Shown here: positions 32,827 to 42,585 of the stretch, in pieces
How the letters are laid out: each line of letters opens with the position of its first letter
Numbering within the stretch: position 1 is the stretch's first letter
Assembly (NCBI RefSeq): GCF_013177735.1
Contig: NZ_WOEZ01000159.1
Span: 1-49,176 of the forward strand
DNA from: Paraburkholderia elongata
GTDB taxonomy: Bacteria > Pseudomonadota > Gammaproteobacteria > Burkholderiales > Burkholderiaceae
DNA length: 49,176 nucleotides
Direction of reading: 5' to 3'
The notes under the pieces: generated by a model
Told to the model about the DNA's origin: nothing
The model's database searches: none
What the model saw: the letters and a program-made list of their open reading frames with translations, nothing else
Made by a program: the position numbers and the translations under genes

Positions 32827-34383
32827 TTAGTTGGAAGCGCCCACGTTCGCCGCATTAACCGCCGGTACCGCCGCTGCCGTCTGCGGCACTGTCGCAGGAA
32901 CCGCCGGCACCGCCGCCGCCACAGATGGCTGCGACTCCAACGGCGGATTCCCCATCGCCTGGAACAAGGCCGCGGTGTCGGTCAGCCGCGCGCTCGTATA
33001 GCGGATCTCATCAAGTTGCGCGTTGCGAAACTGCTGTTCGCTCGACCGCGTCGACGCAATCGGTAACGCGCCCAGCCGGTAGCGTCCCGACGTCTCGTCG
33101 AAAATTCCCTGCGCCGAGCGCGCGGCAATGTTCGCCGCGTCGAGCGCTTGTGCGTCGTGCTGCAGCGCTGCGAGCGTATCGGCGACGTTCTGGAATGCGG
33201 CCAGCACGGTCTGCTTGTATTGCGAAACCGTAGCGTCATAGGTGTCGACCGCCGCGCGGCGCTGCGCGAACAGGGCGCCACCGTGAAACAGCGGTTGTGA
33301 CAATGACGCGCCAATACTCCAGATCGCCCCCGCGCCGGATAGCGCCACCGGCCAGCTAAAGCCGCCTTGTCCCATCGATGCACTCAGCGAGAGACTCGGG
33401 AACATCTGCGCCGTCGCGACGCCGACATCGGCCGCCGCGGCCTTCAGGGCGGCGTCCGCAGCCTGAATGTCGGGCCGGGTGCGCAGCAGCTCGGATGGCA
33501 CCACGACCGGCACCTGCTCAGGCACATGCAGTTGCGCAAGATCGAGGTCGTCCGGGGCCGCGTCGGGCGTGCGGCCAAGCAGCACCGCTAGGGCATGGCG
33601 TGTAGTTAGCCATTGCTGCTTCAAACCCGGCAAACTCGCGGACAGACTCGCCGCACTTTGTTGCGCACTCAACTGATCGGCGTGCGAGACCGCGCCCAAG
33701 GCATAGCGCCGTTGCGTGTCACGCGCCTGATCGTTGGCAATCGTCACGAGCCGCTCGGTCGTGTCGATCTGCGCATGCAACGCCGCACTCGTGATCGCCG
33801 CCGTCACGATGTTGGCGGCCAGCGCGCGGCGCGCAGCATCGAATTGATAGGCCTGCACGTTCACGCGAGCAGCGAGCGCAGCATCGGCGAGACGCGCGGC
33901 GCCGAACAGATCGAACGTATAGTGCGCCTGCAATTGACCGACGAAGACGTTGTACAGGAATGTGTTCGGACCGGCCTCGGGGATTGCCAGCGCACGATTG
34001 CGGGTGGCCTGGCCACCCGCGTCGATGGTCGGCAGCAGCGAACTGCCGATCTGCGCGCGCAGTTGCTCGCGCGCGGCGGCCAGGCTCTTGTCGGTCGCGG
34101 CAAGCGTCGGGCTGTTGCGCAAGCCTTCGTCGACCAGTGCGTTCAGCGCTTCCGATTGATACAGCTTCCACCATTCGGGCACGGGCTTCGCGCCAACCAC
34201 AAATTGTTGGGTGATGCCTTGTGCGGGCACGGTTTGCGTCGGCTGCGCTTCGGCGCCGTAGTGAGCCGGTTGCGGCATGGCGGGCGGCTCGCCGTTCGGG
34301 CCGAACGAGCAGGCGGCCAGCGCCAGCGCGGCGCCGCTGAGAAGCGTGAGGCGCAGGTGTCGAGGGAATGGAAAGGTAGTCAT
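32827..34383 (-). CDS. NodT family RND efflux outer membrane lipoprotein
   Basis: This 518-residue TolC-like outer membrane factor has a lipoprotein signal with lipobox LAAC, Cys25 being the lipidated residue. Two OEP (PF02321-type) repeats with long coiled-coil helices follow, including the conserved VPSELLRTRPDIQAADAAL and the YRLGALP segment. A C-terminal Ala/Val/Pro-rich extension of about 35 residues looks flexible. It completes a tripartite pump with the RND permease and membrane fusion protein encoded upstream on the same strand; the gap to the permease gene is only 4 bp. A family-typical export range includes drugs and aromatic compounds. Confidence 0.93.
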   Translation of the reverse strand: MTTFPFPRHLRLTLLSGAALALAACSFGPNGEPPAMPQPAHYGAEAQPTQTVPAQGITQQFVVGAKPVPEWWKLYQSEALNALVDEGLRNSPTLAATDKSLAAAREQLRAQIGSSLLPTIDAGGQATRNRALAIPEAGPNTFLYNVFVGQLQAHYTFDLFGAARLADAALAARVNVQAYQFDAARRALAANIVTAAITSAALHAQIDTTERLVTIANDQARDTQRRYALGAVSHADQLSAQQSAASLSASLPGLKQQWLTTRHALAVLLGRTPDAAPDDLDLAQLHVPEQVPVVVPSELLRTRPDIQAADAALKAAAADVGVATAQMFPSLSLSASMGQGGFSWPVALSGAGAIWSIGASLSQPLFHGGALFAQRRAAVDTYDATVSQYKQTVLAAFQNVADTLAALQHDAQALDAANIAARSAQGIFDETSGRYRLGALPIASTRSSEQQFRNAQLDEIRYTSARLTDTAALFQAMGNPPLESQPSVAAAVPAVPATVPQTAAAVPAVNAANVGASN

Positions 34384-34387
34384 GATC

Positions 34388-37300
34388 TCAGTTCCCCGTA
34401 TGCGTCGTGCCAGACGGCGCCGGCGGCTCGCGCTCGTCGCCGCGCACTCTGAACGACGTGGCGTAAAGAGCCGGCAGATAGAACAGCGTGAGGATGGTCG
34501 CGCTCGTAATGCCGCCCATCAACGCGGTTGCCATCGGGCCGAAGAAGTTCGAGCGCAACAGCGGAATCAGCGCGAGCACGGCGGCTGCCGCGGTTAGCGT
34601 GATCGGCCGGAAGCGCCGCACCGTCGCGCCGACAATCGCGTCGAAGCGCTTATGTCCCGCAGCAATGTCCTGCTCGATCTGATCGACCAGAATCACTGAG
34701 TTGCGCATGATGATGCCGAACATGGCGATCACGCCGAGCATCGCGACGAAGCCGAACGGCTTACCGAACAGCAGCAGCGTGATGACCACGCCGATCAGGC
34801 CGAGCGGCGCGGTCATCACCACCATCAGCACGCGCGCGAAACTCTGCAACTGGACCATCAGGAGCACCAGCACTGCGATGATCATGATCGGCATCTGCGC
34901 ATTGATCGACGTTTGCCCCTTGCCGCTTTCCTCGACCGATCCGCCGATTTCGATCCGGTAGCCGACCGGCAGCGTGCCGCGAATCTGGCTCAGTGCCTTG
35001 TCGACGGCATGCGTAACGTCGATCCCTTGAGCGCCCGGGGCTACGTCGGACTGCACGGTGATCGTCGGTTGCCGGTCGCGTTCCCAGATCACACCGTATT
35101 CGAGGTCGTTGCGCAGATGACAGAGCGTGCCGAGCGGCACCGGGCCGTTCGGCGTCGGCATCGCCAGCGTGACGAGCTTCGCCGGGTCGACGCGTTCCGC
35201 TTTGGGCGCGCGCAGATCGACGCTGATCAGCTTGTCGCGCTCGCGGTACTGCGTGACGGTGTAACCGGAGAGCGTCATCGCGAGAAAACTCGAAATGTCT
35301 TCCGAGGTCACGCCGAGTTCGCGTGCTTTCGTCTGGTCGACTTCGAAGCGCACCGAGCGCTCGGCGGGCTCGTCCCAGTCGAAATGGACGTTGCTGGTGC
35401 CGCGGTCGGCGCGCATGGTCGCGGCGACGCGCTCGGCGATCGAGCGCACGGTGGCGATATCGTCGCCGCTCACGCGGAACTGCACCGGATAGCCGACCGG
35501 TGGCCCATTCTCGAGACGCGACAGGCGTGTTCGGATCGCCGGAAAGTTGTTGCGCAATTCCGGTTCGAGCCACTGCGCGAGCTTCTCGCGATCCTTCACC
35601 GACTTCGCCGTGATGACGAACTGCGCGAAATTCGGCTGTGGCAACTGCTGATCGAGCGGCAGATAGAAACGCGGCGCACCGGTGCCGACGAAGTCCACCG
35701 TATGATCGATTTCCGGACGGCCCACCAGCGCTTTCTCCAACCGCTCTGCTTGCCGCAACGTCGCTTCGAACGAAGCGCCTTCGGGCAAGCGCACATCCAC
35801 CAGCAACTCAGGACGGTCCGAACTCGGGAAGAATTGCTGCGGCACCAGCGTGAACCCTGCCATGGCCAGAATGAACAGCACGACGGTGATTGCCAGCACG
35901 ACGAAACGGCGCTCGATGCACGAACTGATCCAGCCACGCAGTCGCGCATAGAAGCGCGTGTCGTAGATGTCGTGTTCGTGATCGTCCGCTTCGTGTGCCT
36001 GACGTTTACGCTCCGGCAGCATGTGATAGCCGAGCAGCGGAATCAGCACCACGGCCGCGAGCCACGACGCGATCAGCGCGATCGCCGACACTTCGAAGAT
36101 CGAGCGCGTGTATTCGCCAGTGCTCGACTTCGCCAAAGCAATCGGCAGGAAGCCGGACACGGTCACGAGCGTGCCGGTCAGCATCGGAAAGGCGGTACTG
36201 GTGTACGCAAAGGCCGCGGCGCGCGTGCGGCTCCAGCCTTGCTCGAGCTTCACCGACATCATTTCGACCGCGATGATCGCGTCGTCCACCAATAGCCCCA
36301 AAGCTAGCACCAGCGTGCCCAACGACACCTTGTGCAGGCCGATGTCGAATAGATACATGCACAGCGCCGTGACGGCGAGCACGACAGGTATCGAGATCAC
36401 GACCACCATGCCGGTGCGCACGCCCAAGGACAGCAGGCTGACCACCAGCACGATCGCAATCGCCTCGGCGACAGCTTCGAGAAAATCGTCGACAGAACGT
36501 GCGACTGCGTTCGGCATGCTCGACACTTCGGCCAGGTGCAAGCCGGCGGGCAAGTGGGCCCGCAGCATGACCATCTCCTGATCGAGCGCTTTGCCCAGAC
36601 GGATCACGTCGCCGCCCGGCTGCATCGTGACGCCGATGCCGAGCACCGCGTTGCCGCCCGAGCGCATTTGCGTGGCGACCGGATCGTCGTAACCGCGCTT
36701 GATGGTCGCGATGTCGCCGAGACGGAACGAGCGGTTGTTGATGCGGATCAGCGTGTCGGCGAGCGCATTGACGTCCTTGAACTGACCGGTGGGGCGCACG
36801 AACACGCGGTCGTCGGTGGTGGTTAGCGTGCCCGCCGGCGAGATGCTGTTCTGCGAATTGATCGCCTGGCCGAGTTGCTGTGGGGAGATGCCGAGGCGCG
36901 TGAGTTGCGTGTTGGCGATCTCGATGTAGATGTGCTGATCCGGATCGCCGAAATAATCGACCTTGCCGACGCCGGGCACACGCAGCAGCACCGTGCGCAA
37001 CTGGTCCGCGTAATCGTGCAGTTGCGCGGCGGAAAAGCCGTCGCCCTCGAGCGTCCAGATGTTGGTGTAGACGTCGCCGAATTCGTCGTTGAAGAACGGG
37101 CCTTGAATGCCTGGCGGCAAGGTTGCCGCGATATCGCCGACTTTCTTGCGCACCTGATACCAGGTTTCGGGCACGTCCTTGACCGGCGCCGAGTCTTTCA
37201 TCGAGAAGAACATCAGCGATTCGCCGGGGCGCGAGTAACTGCGCACGAAATCGATGGCGGGCGTTTCCTGCAATTTCCGGCCAATGCGGTCGGTGACCTG

Positions 37301-37510
37301 TTCCTGTACCTGGCGCGCGGTCGCGCCGGGCCAGAAGGTGCGGATCACCATGACGCGGAACGTGAAGGGCGGGTCTTCCGATTGGGCGAGACGGGTATAG
37401 GCGAGAACGCCGAACGCGGTAGCGAGCGCGATCAGGAAGACGACCAGCGCCTGATGGCGCAGCGCCCATGCGGACAGATTGAAGCGTCCTTCTTCAGGCG
37501 TGGTGCTCAT
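34388..37510 (-). CDS. RND family efflux pump inner membrane permease
   Basis: This 1040-residue AcrB-like proton-driven transporter shows the usual twelve-helix layout with two large periplasmic loops after helices 1 and 7. The N-terminal sequence NLSAWALRHQALVVFLIA marks helix 1. The segment ALGLLVDDAIIAVEM in helix 4 carries the paired aspartates used in proton relay. The sequence is nearer to the shorter-substrate, MexK/YegN-like or uncharacterised branch than to AcrB. It overlaps the fusion-protein gene by 4 bp at its start, so translation is coupled. Confidence 0.94.
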   Translation of the reverse strand: MSTTPEEGRFNLSAWALRHQALVVFLIALATAFGVLAYTRLAQSEDPPFTFRVMVIRTFWPGATARQVQEQVTDRIGRKLQETPAIDFVRSYSRPGESLMFFSMKDSAPVKDVPETWYQVRKKVGDIAATLPPGIQGPFFNDEFGDVYTNIWTLEGDGFSAAQLHDYADQLRTVLLRVPGVGKVDYFGDPDQHIYIEIANTQLTRLGISPQQLGQAINSQNSISPAGTLTTTDDRVFVRPTGQFKDVNALADTLIRINNRSFRLGDIATIKRGYDDPVATQMRSGGNAVLGIGVTMQPGGDVIRLGKALDQEMVMLRAHLPAGLHLAEVSSMPNAVARSVDDFLEAVAEAIAIVLVVSLLSLGVRTGMVVVISIPVVLAVTALCMYLFDIGLHKVSLGTLVLALGLLVDDAIIAVEMMSVKLEQGWSRTRAAAFAYTSTAFPMLTGTLVTVSGFLPIALAKSSTGEYTRSIFEVSAIALIASWLAAVVLIPLLGYHMLPERKRQAHEADDHEHDIYDTRFYARLRGWISSCIERRFVVLAITVVLFILAMAGFTLVPQQFFPSSDRPELLVDVRLPEGASFEATLRQAERLEKALVGRPEIDHTVDFVGTGAPRFYLPLDQQLPQPNFAQFVITAKSVKDREKLAQWLEPELRNNFPAIRTRLSRLENGPPVGYPVQFRVSGDDIATVRSIAERVAATMRADRGTSNVHFDWDEPAERSVRFEVDQTKARELGVTSEDISSFLAMTLSGYTVTQYRERDKLISVDLRAPKAERVDPAKLVTLAMPTPNGPVPLGTLCHLRNDLEYGVIWERDRQPTITVQSDVAPGAQGIDVTHAVDKALSQIRGTLPVGYRIEIGGSVEESGKGQTSINAQMPIMIIAVLVLLMVQLQSFARVLMVVMTAPLGLIGVVITLLLFGKPFGFVAMLGVIAMFGIIMRNSVILVDQIEQDIAAGHKRFDAIVGATVRRFRPITLTAAAAVLALIPLLRSNFFGPMATALMGGITSATILTLFYLPALYATSFRVRGDEREPPAPSGTTHTGN

Positions 37511-38730
37511 GAAGCGAAGTCCTCGGGATGCAGCGGCGGAATCACGTGGACTTTTTCGCCGGCGGTCACGGTATGCACGCCTTGCAGTACGACGCGTTCA
37601 CCGTCCTTGAGCCCCTGGCCGATCACGATCGTGCGCTCGTTATAGCGCGTGACCGTCACGCGGCGCAGTTCAAGCGTATCGACGCCCGGCGTACCGACGC
37701 CCGGCGCGCTATCCGCAGGACGCACGACCCACACAGCCGGCTGCGTGCCGTCGTGGAACAGGGCGGAGGCAGGCACGGTGAAGGAGCCGCTCTCGGTTGC
37801 AGCCGATTTGGCCGATGAGTTGGCAACTGAGTTGACCGATGAGTCCGACGGCGAAGCTGCGGAGAGCGCGACATCGGCGGTCATGCCGAGGCGCACGTCC
37901 GGGCCGGCATTGTCGAGCGTGAGCTTGGCGCGGTACGTGCGGCTTTGCGGATCGGCGGCGGGCGACAGTTCGCGCACGCGCGCGGTAAAGCTGCGGCCCG
38001 GCAGCGCGGCCAGCGTGACCTTCGCGGTCTGCCCGATCGAGAGCGCGGCTAGCGCGCTTTCCGGCACGTCGCAGACCACGTCGATATCGCCGCTCCATGC
38101 GAGGTTGTAGACGGCTTGGCCCGCGGACACATTCTGGCCTGTGTCGGCCTGTTCGGCGGTGATCACGCCGGCGTGATCGGCCATGAGCGTGGTGTACTGC
38201 AACTGGTCTTTCGACAACGCCGCCTGTTGCGCGGCCTGGTCGCGCTGCGCGGCGGCTGATGCGTAGGCGTTGGTGGTCTGTTCGAGCTGCGCGGGCGCGA
38301 TCAGGTTTTCTTTCGCCTGTGCCTGGTCGCGATCGAGTTGCTGCTTCGCATACACGAGACTGTGTTGCGCGGCTTCCAGTTGAGCCTGGGCGCTGGCGGC
38401 GTTCTTCTGTGCATCCGCCGGATCGAGCCGGGCGACTACCTGCCCATTCTTCACCACGTCGCCCAAACGTACGCGCCGTTCGATGATTTTGCCGCCGACG
38501 CGAAACGATAGCGGCGTGGAATAGCGCGCCTGCACTTCGCCAGGCAACGATGCCGCCGCCATCGCGCTGCCGTCCGTATGCACGGCGACGGCGACTACCG
38601 GACGCGGCGCGGGCGCAGCCGCTTCTTTCTTCGAGCACGCGGCTAGGGTGACGATACCGGCGAGAGCGAGGGCGAATGCTGCGCGGCGCAGGCGCGCGGC
38701 ACGGGCATCCCGATGGGACTGCTGGCGCAT
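37507..38730 (-). CDS. RND efflux membrane fusion protein (periplasmic adaptor lipoprotein)
   Basis: This 407-residue HlyD/AcrA-type adaptor has a signal ending in lipobox LAAC (Cys32), a lipoyl half-motif (SFRVGGKIIERRVRLGDVVKNGQVVARLD), a coiled-coil hairpin rich in Ala and Gln at about residues 100-165, the second lipoyl half, a beta-barrel and a C-terminal domain. Start is uncertain: ATG 38730 gives a clean lipoprotein signal, a GTG near 38765 has a GGGG upstream, and a longer frame opens at 38877. A Ser/Ala/Asn-rich insert (about residues 305-325) interrupts the barrel region. First gene of the pump operon and divergent from its TetR regulator. Confidence 0.9.
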   Translation of the reverse strand: MRQQSHRDARAARLRRAAFALALAGIVTLAACSKKEAAAPAPRPVVAVAVHTDGSAMAAASLPGEVQARYSTPLSFRVGGKIIERRVRLGDVVKNGQVVARLDPADAQKNAASAQAQLEAAQHSLVYAKQQLDRDQAQAKENLIAPAQLEQTTNAYASAAAQRDQAAQQAALSKDQLQYTTLMADHAGVITAEQADTGQNVSAGQAVYNLAWSGDIDVVCDVPESALAALSIGQTAKVTLAALPGRSFTARVRELSPAADPQSRTYRAKLTLDNAGPDVRLGMTADVALSAASPSDSSVNSVANSSAKSAATESGSFTVPASALFHDGTQPAVWVVRPADSAPGVGTPGVDTLELRRVTVTRYNERTIVIGQGLKDGERVVLQGVHTVTAGEKVHVIPPLHPEDFAS

Positions 38731-38889
38731 CGCAGACGATGCGGGAGGACCGGGACGCTTCACAATTACCCCAACTGGAGACAGCGAACGAACACGGCAA
38801 GCCGCAGCGGCCCGCCAGCGAGGACGCGTGGGCCGAAACATGCGAAACATGCATTTGGCATACGCATCTGACTTCAAATGGATGAGTGC

Positions 38890-38915
38890 ATTCTAATACA
38901 CACATGTATTTGAAT
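38890..38915. promoter_or_regulatory. Palindromic operator between the efflux operon and its TetR gene
   Basis: A 26-bp palindrome has half-sites ATTCtAATACA and TGTATTtGAAT around CACA, with a single mismatched pair. It lies in an AT-rich patch 44 bp before the TetR start and overlaps probable promoters for both directions. Confidence 0.7.
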
Positions 38916-38958
38916 GTCGGAGTGAATTGAAATTCTTTTCAGTGCTAGACTTGCGCCC

Positions 38959-39576
38959 ATGAAACGGCAACGACTTACACGCGAGCAGAGCAAAGACCAG
39001 ACGCGCCAGCGTCTGCTCGACGCTGGGCAAGCGATTTTTATGAAGAAAGGCTTTGTCGCGGCGAGTGTCGAAGACATCGCCGGGGCGGCGGGTTATACAC
39101 GCGGCGCGTTCTATTCGAACTTCCGCAGCAAGAACGAGTTGTTTCTCGAACTGCTGCGGCGCGACCACGAGACCATGCAGGCGGGGTTGCAGGCCATCTT
39201 CGAAAACGCGCCCTCGCGAGAGGAGATGGAAGAGCGCGTGCTGCGCTACTACAGCAGTCTGCATCGTGAGAACAAGTGCTTCCTGCTGTGGGTGGAGGCG
39301 AAGCTGCTCGCCGTGCGTGACGGCCGCTTCCGGATACGCTTTAACGCGTTCATGCACGAGAAGCTCGAACAGTTGAGCGCGTACATTCGCGAGTTTTCGA
39401 CGCGGGTCGGCACGCCGCTGCCGCTGCCGGCGGAAACGCTGGCGATGGGTTTGATGGGCTTGTGCGACGGCGTGCAGTTCTTCTACACGGTCGACCCGCA
39501 GAATGTGTCGGCGGAGATGGCTGAAACGGTGCTGGCGGGATTTTTTGCGCGCGTGGTGTTCGGGCGCGACGCGTAA
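38959..39576 (+). CDS. TetR/AcrR family regulator of the efflux operon
   Basis: This 205-residue regulator has an N-terminal helix-turn-helix at about residues 14-58 (FVAASVEDIAGAAGYTRGAFYSNFRSKNELF). The C-terminal ligand domain resembles AcrR/TtgR-like repressors that release DNA upon drug binding. Divergent position over a 26-bp palindrome strongly suggests repression of the MFP-RND-NodT operon and itself. Start ATG 38959 fits the domain boundary. Confidence 0.9.
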   Translation: MKRQRLTREQSKDQTRQRLLDAGQAIFMKKGFVAASVEDIAGAAGYTRGAFYSNFRSKNELFLELLRRDHETMQAGLQAIFENAPSREEMEERVLRYYSSLHRENKCFLLWVEAKLLAVRDGRFRIRFNAFMHEKLEQLSAYIREFSTRVGTPLPLPAETLAMGLMGLCDGVQFFYTVDPQNVSAEMAETVLAGFFARVVFGRDA

Positions 39577-39620
39577 TCGGGCTGGATACCCGATCAGATA
39601 ATATGACGAATGCCGACGAA

Positions 39621-39833
39621 TCAGCTCGCCGGCAACTGCGCGCAGGCGTCCGCGACCGGCGTGGCGCAGACGAACGAATACTGCCCGCTGTAGCGCAGGA
39701 CTTCTTCACCGGCGTGCAGGACGACCTTGATGTCCGGGCACCGCTCGTAAGCGATGAAGGCCGAACAGGCCGCGGCGGACCAGCAAACCAGTGAAAACGC
39801 GATTTTTTCGAAAAGCTGAAAACGATGTGGCAT
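39621..39833 (-). CDS. Small single-pass membrane protein, unknown function
   Basis: This 70-residue protein has a short cytoplasmic start (MPHRFQLFEK), one hydrophobic segment at about residues 11-29 (IAFSLVCWSAAACSAFIAY), and a hydrophilic tail with three cysteines beyond the membrane (C32, C56, C64). AAAGGA about 11 bp before ATG 39833 is an acceptable Shine-Dalgarno. I do not recognise a family. It stands between two plus-strand regulators. Confidence 0.6.
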   Translation of the reverse strand: MPHRFQLFEKIAFSLVCWSAAACSAFIAYERCPDIKVVLHAGEEVLRYSGQYSFVCATPVADACAQLPAS

Positions 39834-40088
39834 AGCGATGTGTTCCTTTCGGGCGCTATGTTACCAGCATATAAGGGTTAATACCTATCTAATATTCGCA
39901 ATAAGCCTCGCAATAGTGTCGCGAGCGCCTCAGAAACCTGACCGGATTGTCATGTTCGAGTCAGGGTTGGGACAGGATCGGATCGATACAATCGAATCGT
40001 TGGGCAAATCCGCGCGCGCCTTGTCGTGCGGGTCGACACAGGCTGCAGCGTTGCGCCGGCCCGGCTTTACCGAGGCAGGAGTCGTCCC

Positions 40089-41138
40089 ATGAATCAATTG
40101 CAGTCGATGCGCGTATTCGTCAAGGTGGCCGACCTTGGCAGTTTCGTTCGCGCGGCTGGCGTGCTGGATCTTTCCACTGCCGTCGTCACGCGTCACGTCG
40201 CGGATCTCGAAGCGCGTCTCGGCACGCGGCTGCTCAATCGCACGACGCGCCGTCTTTCTTTGACCGAATCCGGCACGACCTATCTGGAACGTGTGCGCCA
40301 CATTCTCGACGACCTGGAAGGCGTCGAGCAGATGGTGGTGGCGCGCAATCACGAACCGGTCGGGACCTTACGCATCGTCGCGCCAGTGGTGTTTGGGCTG
40401 CATAGCCTGGCTCCGGTGGTGCAGACGTACGCCGCGCGCTATCCGGATGTGATGCCTGACGTCACGCTGGCGGATCGCCATGTCGATCTGGTGGAAGAGG
40501 GTTTCGATGTCGGGATCATGGTGGCGCGGCAGATGCGCAGCGCGAGCATCGTCACGCGGCGTCTGACCACCGGTTATATGACGGTTTGCGCGACGCCTGC
40601 TTATCTTGAGCAGCACGGCACACCGACCCGCCCTGAAGATTTGTTGACGCATCCGTGTTTGAGCCGGCCTGCTGAGCAGGGCGGCGACGAGAAGGTATTC
40701 ACCGGACCGCACGGCGAAGTGCGGGTCAGGCCCACCAACGCGATTGCGGCGAACAACACCGAGATGCTGAGGCAGTTCGCCCTGCTGGGTATGGGCGTGG
40801 CGATTTTGCCGAGCTATCTGATCGGCCGGGATCTGGCGGCCGGGCGCCTTGTGCCGTTGCTCGGCGATTACCGCCTGCCGCAGATCGAAATCACGATTGC
40901 TTATCCAAGCCGCCTTCATTTGCCTGCGAAAGTGCGCACCTTTATCGACCACCTTGTCGCGCATTTCCAGCAGACTGACGAGCACATGCGCGATCCACGC
41001 GCCACGATGCCGCGGCGTGCCGTTGCCGTCTCGCCGGCGTATGCCGATGACTTGCCGGCGTCTGCCTTGCCGGGCGACACGTCCCGGCCAAAGCACCGGG
41101 CTTCGCGCTCGGGAATCGTGGCGTCGTCGCCGATTTGA
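40089..41138 (+). CDS. LysR family transcriptional regulator
   Basis: This 349-residue LysR protein has its winged helix-turn-helix at about residues 1-60 (MRVFVKVADLGSFVRAAGVLDLS...TRHVADLEARLGTRLLNRTTRRLSLT) and a periplasmic-binding-like effector domain from about residue 90. ATG 40089 has AGGAG 8 bp upstream and starts right at the DNA-binding domain; an earlier frame at 40026 adds unlike residues. The C-terminal 45 residues are basic and Pro/Ser-rich, beyond the usual LysR length of about 300. Target genes are not evident; it converges on a cupin gene. Confidence 0.92.
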   Translation: MNQLQSMRVFVKVADLGSFVRAAGVLDLSTAVVTRHVADLEARLGTRLLNRTTRRLSLTESGTTYLERVRHILDDLEGVEQMVVARNHEPVGTLRIVAPVVFGLHSLAPVVQTYAARYPDVMPDVTLADRHVDLVEEGFDVGIMVARQMRSASIVTRRLTTGYMTVCATPAYLEQHGTPTRPEDLLTHPCLSRPAEQGGDEKVFTGPHGEVRVRPTNAIAANNTEMLRQFALLGMGVAILPSYLIGRDLAAGRLVPLLGDYRLPQIEITIAYPSRLHLPAKVRTFIDHLVAHFQQTDEHMRDPRATMPRRAVAVSPAYADDLPASALPGDTSRPKHRASRSGIVASSPI

Positions 41139-41202
41139 CGAGCGTGCGGTACACAGGCGCCTGAAGCACGCCTTCGAAACCCGAAGCGAGCCGCCGCCCG
41201 GC

Positions 41203-41592
41203 CTAGATCCACACGTCGTTCGCCGCCGTGCGTTCGTTGCTTTCTTCGCCGGTGTTCTTCACGCCGCGCGGTTCGATCAGCAGCAGCTTAACCTCGCGTT
41301 CGGCATACGGTTTGTGCTCCGTGCCTTTGGGCACCACGAACATTTCGCCCGCCGAGAGCAGCACGGATCCATCGCGCATGTCGATGCGCAACTGCCCGTC
41401 GAGCACGATAAACGTTTCGTCCGTATCGGCGTGCTCGTGCCAGACAAAGTCGCCTTCGATACGCACCAGCTTGAACTGGTAGTCGTTCATTTCCGCGACG
41501 ACGCGCGGTTGCCATTGGTCGTTGATGAGCTGCAGCTTTTCAGCGAAGTTGATCGCGCGGTGAGGCCGTTGAATCGTTTGATGATCGGACAT
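41203..41592 (-). CDS. Cupin domain protein
   Basis: This 129-residue single-domain cupin keeps the metal-binding motifs: H52, H54 and E59 in WHEHADTDE and H93 in GTEHKPYAE. GDFVWHEHADTDETFIVL and PKGTEHKP match a widespread family of small cytosolic cupins of unknown substrate. AGGAGGAG lies 7-10 bp before ATG 41592. It follows the AraC regulator gene on the same strand after a 120-bp gap. Confidence 0.88.
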   Translation of the reverse strand: MSDHQTIQRPHRAINFAEKLQLINDQWQPRVVAEMNDYQFKLVRIEGDFVWHEHADTDETFIVLDGQLRIDMRDGSVLLSAGEMFVVPKGTEHKPYAEREVKLLLIEPRGVKNTGEESNERTAANDVWI

Positions 41593-41712
41593 CGGGGTGC
41601 TCCTCCTGAGTGGTAGGTGTCAGTCAGGCACGAGCGTAGGACGGAAGGCGCTATCGGGTCTTGTACGTTTGTGCGCGCGGCTGCCAGGCGGGGGGATCCG
41701 TCGAGTTGTCGC

Positions 41713-42585
41713 TTAACGCTTGCCGCGCACCGAAGGCCCCAGCATCTGGAGCCAATGCGCCGGCGCAACGCCCCACGCGCGCTTGAAGTGCCGCGTCATA
41801 TGGCTCTGGTCGGTAAAGCCGGCCGCCGCCGATGCGTCGGCGAGCGACACGCCCTGAACCGCGAGGCGGCGTACGAGATCGAGGCGACGCATGGTCAGAT
41901 AACGGTGCGGACTCGTGCCGAACAGCGCACGAAAATCCCGCGACAGGCTCCAGCGGTCGCGGCCAGCGGCTGCCGCCAGTTCATCGAGCGTCACTGCGCT
42001 ATCGAGCGAGCCAAGCATATACTCGCGCGCCCGCTCCGCCGCGAGGTAATCCACCGGACGGCGCGTTGCCGCCGCACCTGCGACGCTGTCGAGTGCGATA
42101 GCCAGATCGTAGAGCGCATCGTCCTGTTCGAGCGAATCGATTGCGCAATCCATGGCGCGCAAGAGGCTCTCGGTCGCAGCAAACAGGCGCGGGTCGTTCG
42201 ACAAGCCGCCTTCGACGAACGGCAGAGGTTTGCCGCCGAGCGCCTGCTGGAACAGCGCCGGGTCGACATAGATCATCCGGTAGTGAAAGCCGTCGCGGGT
42301 GCCGGCCTGGCCGTCATGCGGTTCATCGGGATGCAGCACCATCGTGCCGCCCGGCAGGCTGTTACATGTGCTGCCACGGTAGCGAAAGCTCTGCACGCCT
42401 GCCAGCGTGCGGCCTATCGCATAGGTATCGTGCCGGTGCATGGCATAGCCGGCATGATGAAAGAATGCTTCGATTCGCTCGACGCCGCTCGTGCCGCCCG
42501 AATGCGGCGAGCGGTAGATCCAGTCGGCAGCCGGCTTCTGATTGGACGAAAGCGAGCCGAGTGCGAAGACCTGCTTTCCGCTCAT
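41713..42585 (-). CDS. AraC family transcriptional regulator
   Basis: This 290-residue regulator has an N-terminal cupin-like ligand domain (HHAGYAMHRHDTYAIG at about residues 43-58) and a C-terminal pair of helix-turn-helix motifs at about residues 195-285 (TLDELAAAAGRDRWSLSRDFRALFGTSPHRYL, then ASAAAGFTDQSHMTRHFKRAWG). Domain order is that of the AraC_binding plus HTH_18 class. It overlaps the DUF2795 gene by 4 bp, so the two are coupled. Its target may be the cupin gene downstream. Confidence 0.9.
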   Translation of the reverse strand: MSGKQVFALGSLSSNQKPAADWIYRSPHSGGTSGVERIEAFFHHAGYAMHRHDTYAIGRTLAGVQSFRYRGSTCNSLPGGTMVLHPDEPHDGQAGTRDGFHYRMIYVDPALFQQALGGKPLPFVEGGLSNDPRLFAATESLLRAMDCAIDSLEQDDALYDLAIALDSVAGAAATRRPVDYLAAERAREYMLGSLDSAVTLDELAAAAGRDRWSLSRDFRALFGTSPHRYLTMRRLDLVRRLAVQGVSLADASAAAGFTDQSHMTRHFKRAWGVAPAHWLQMLGPSVRGKR

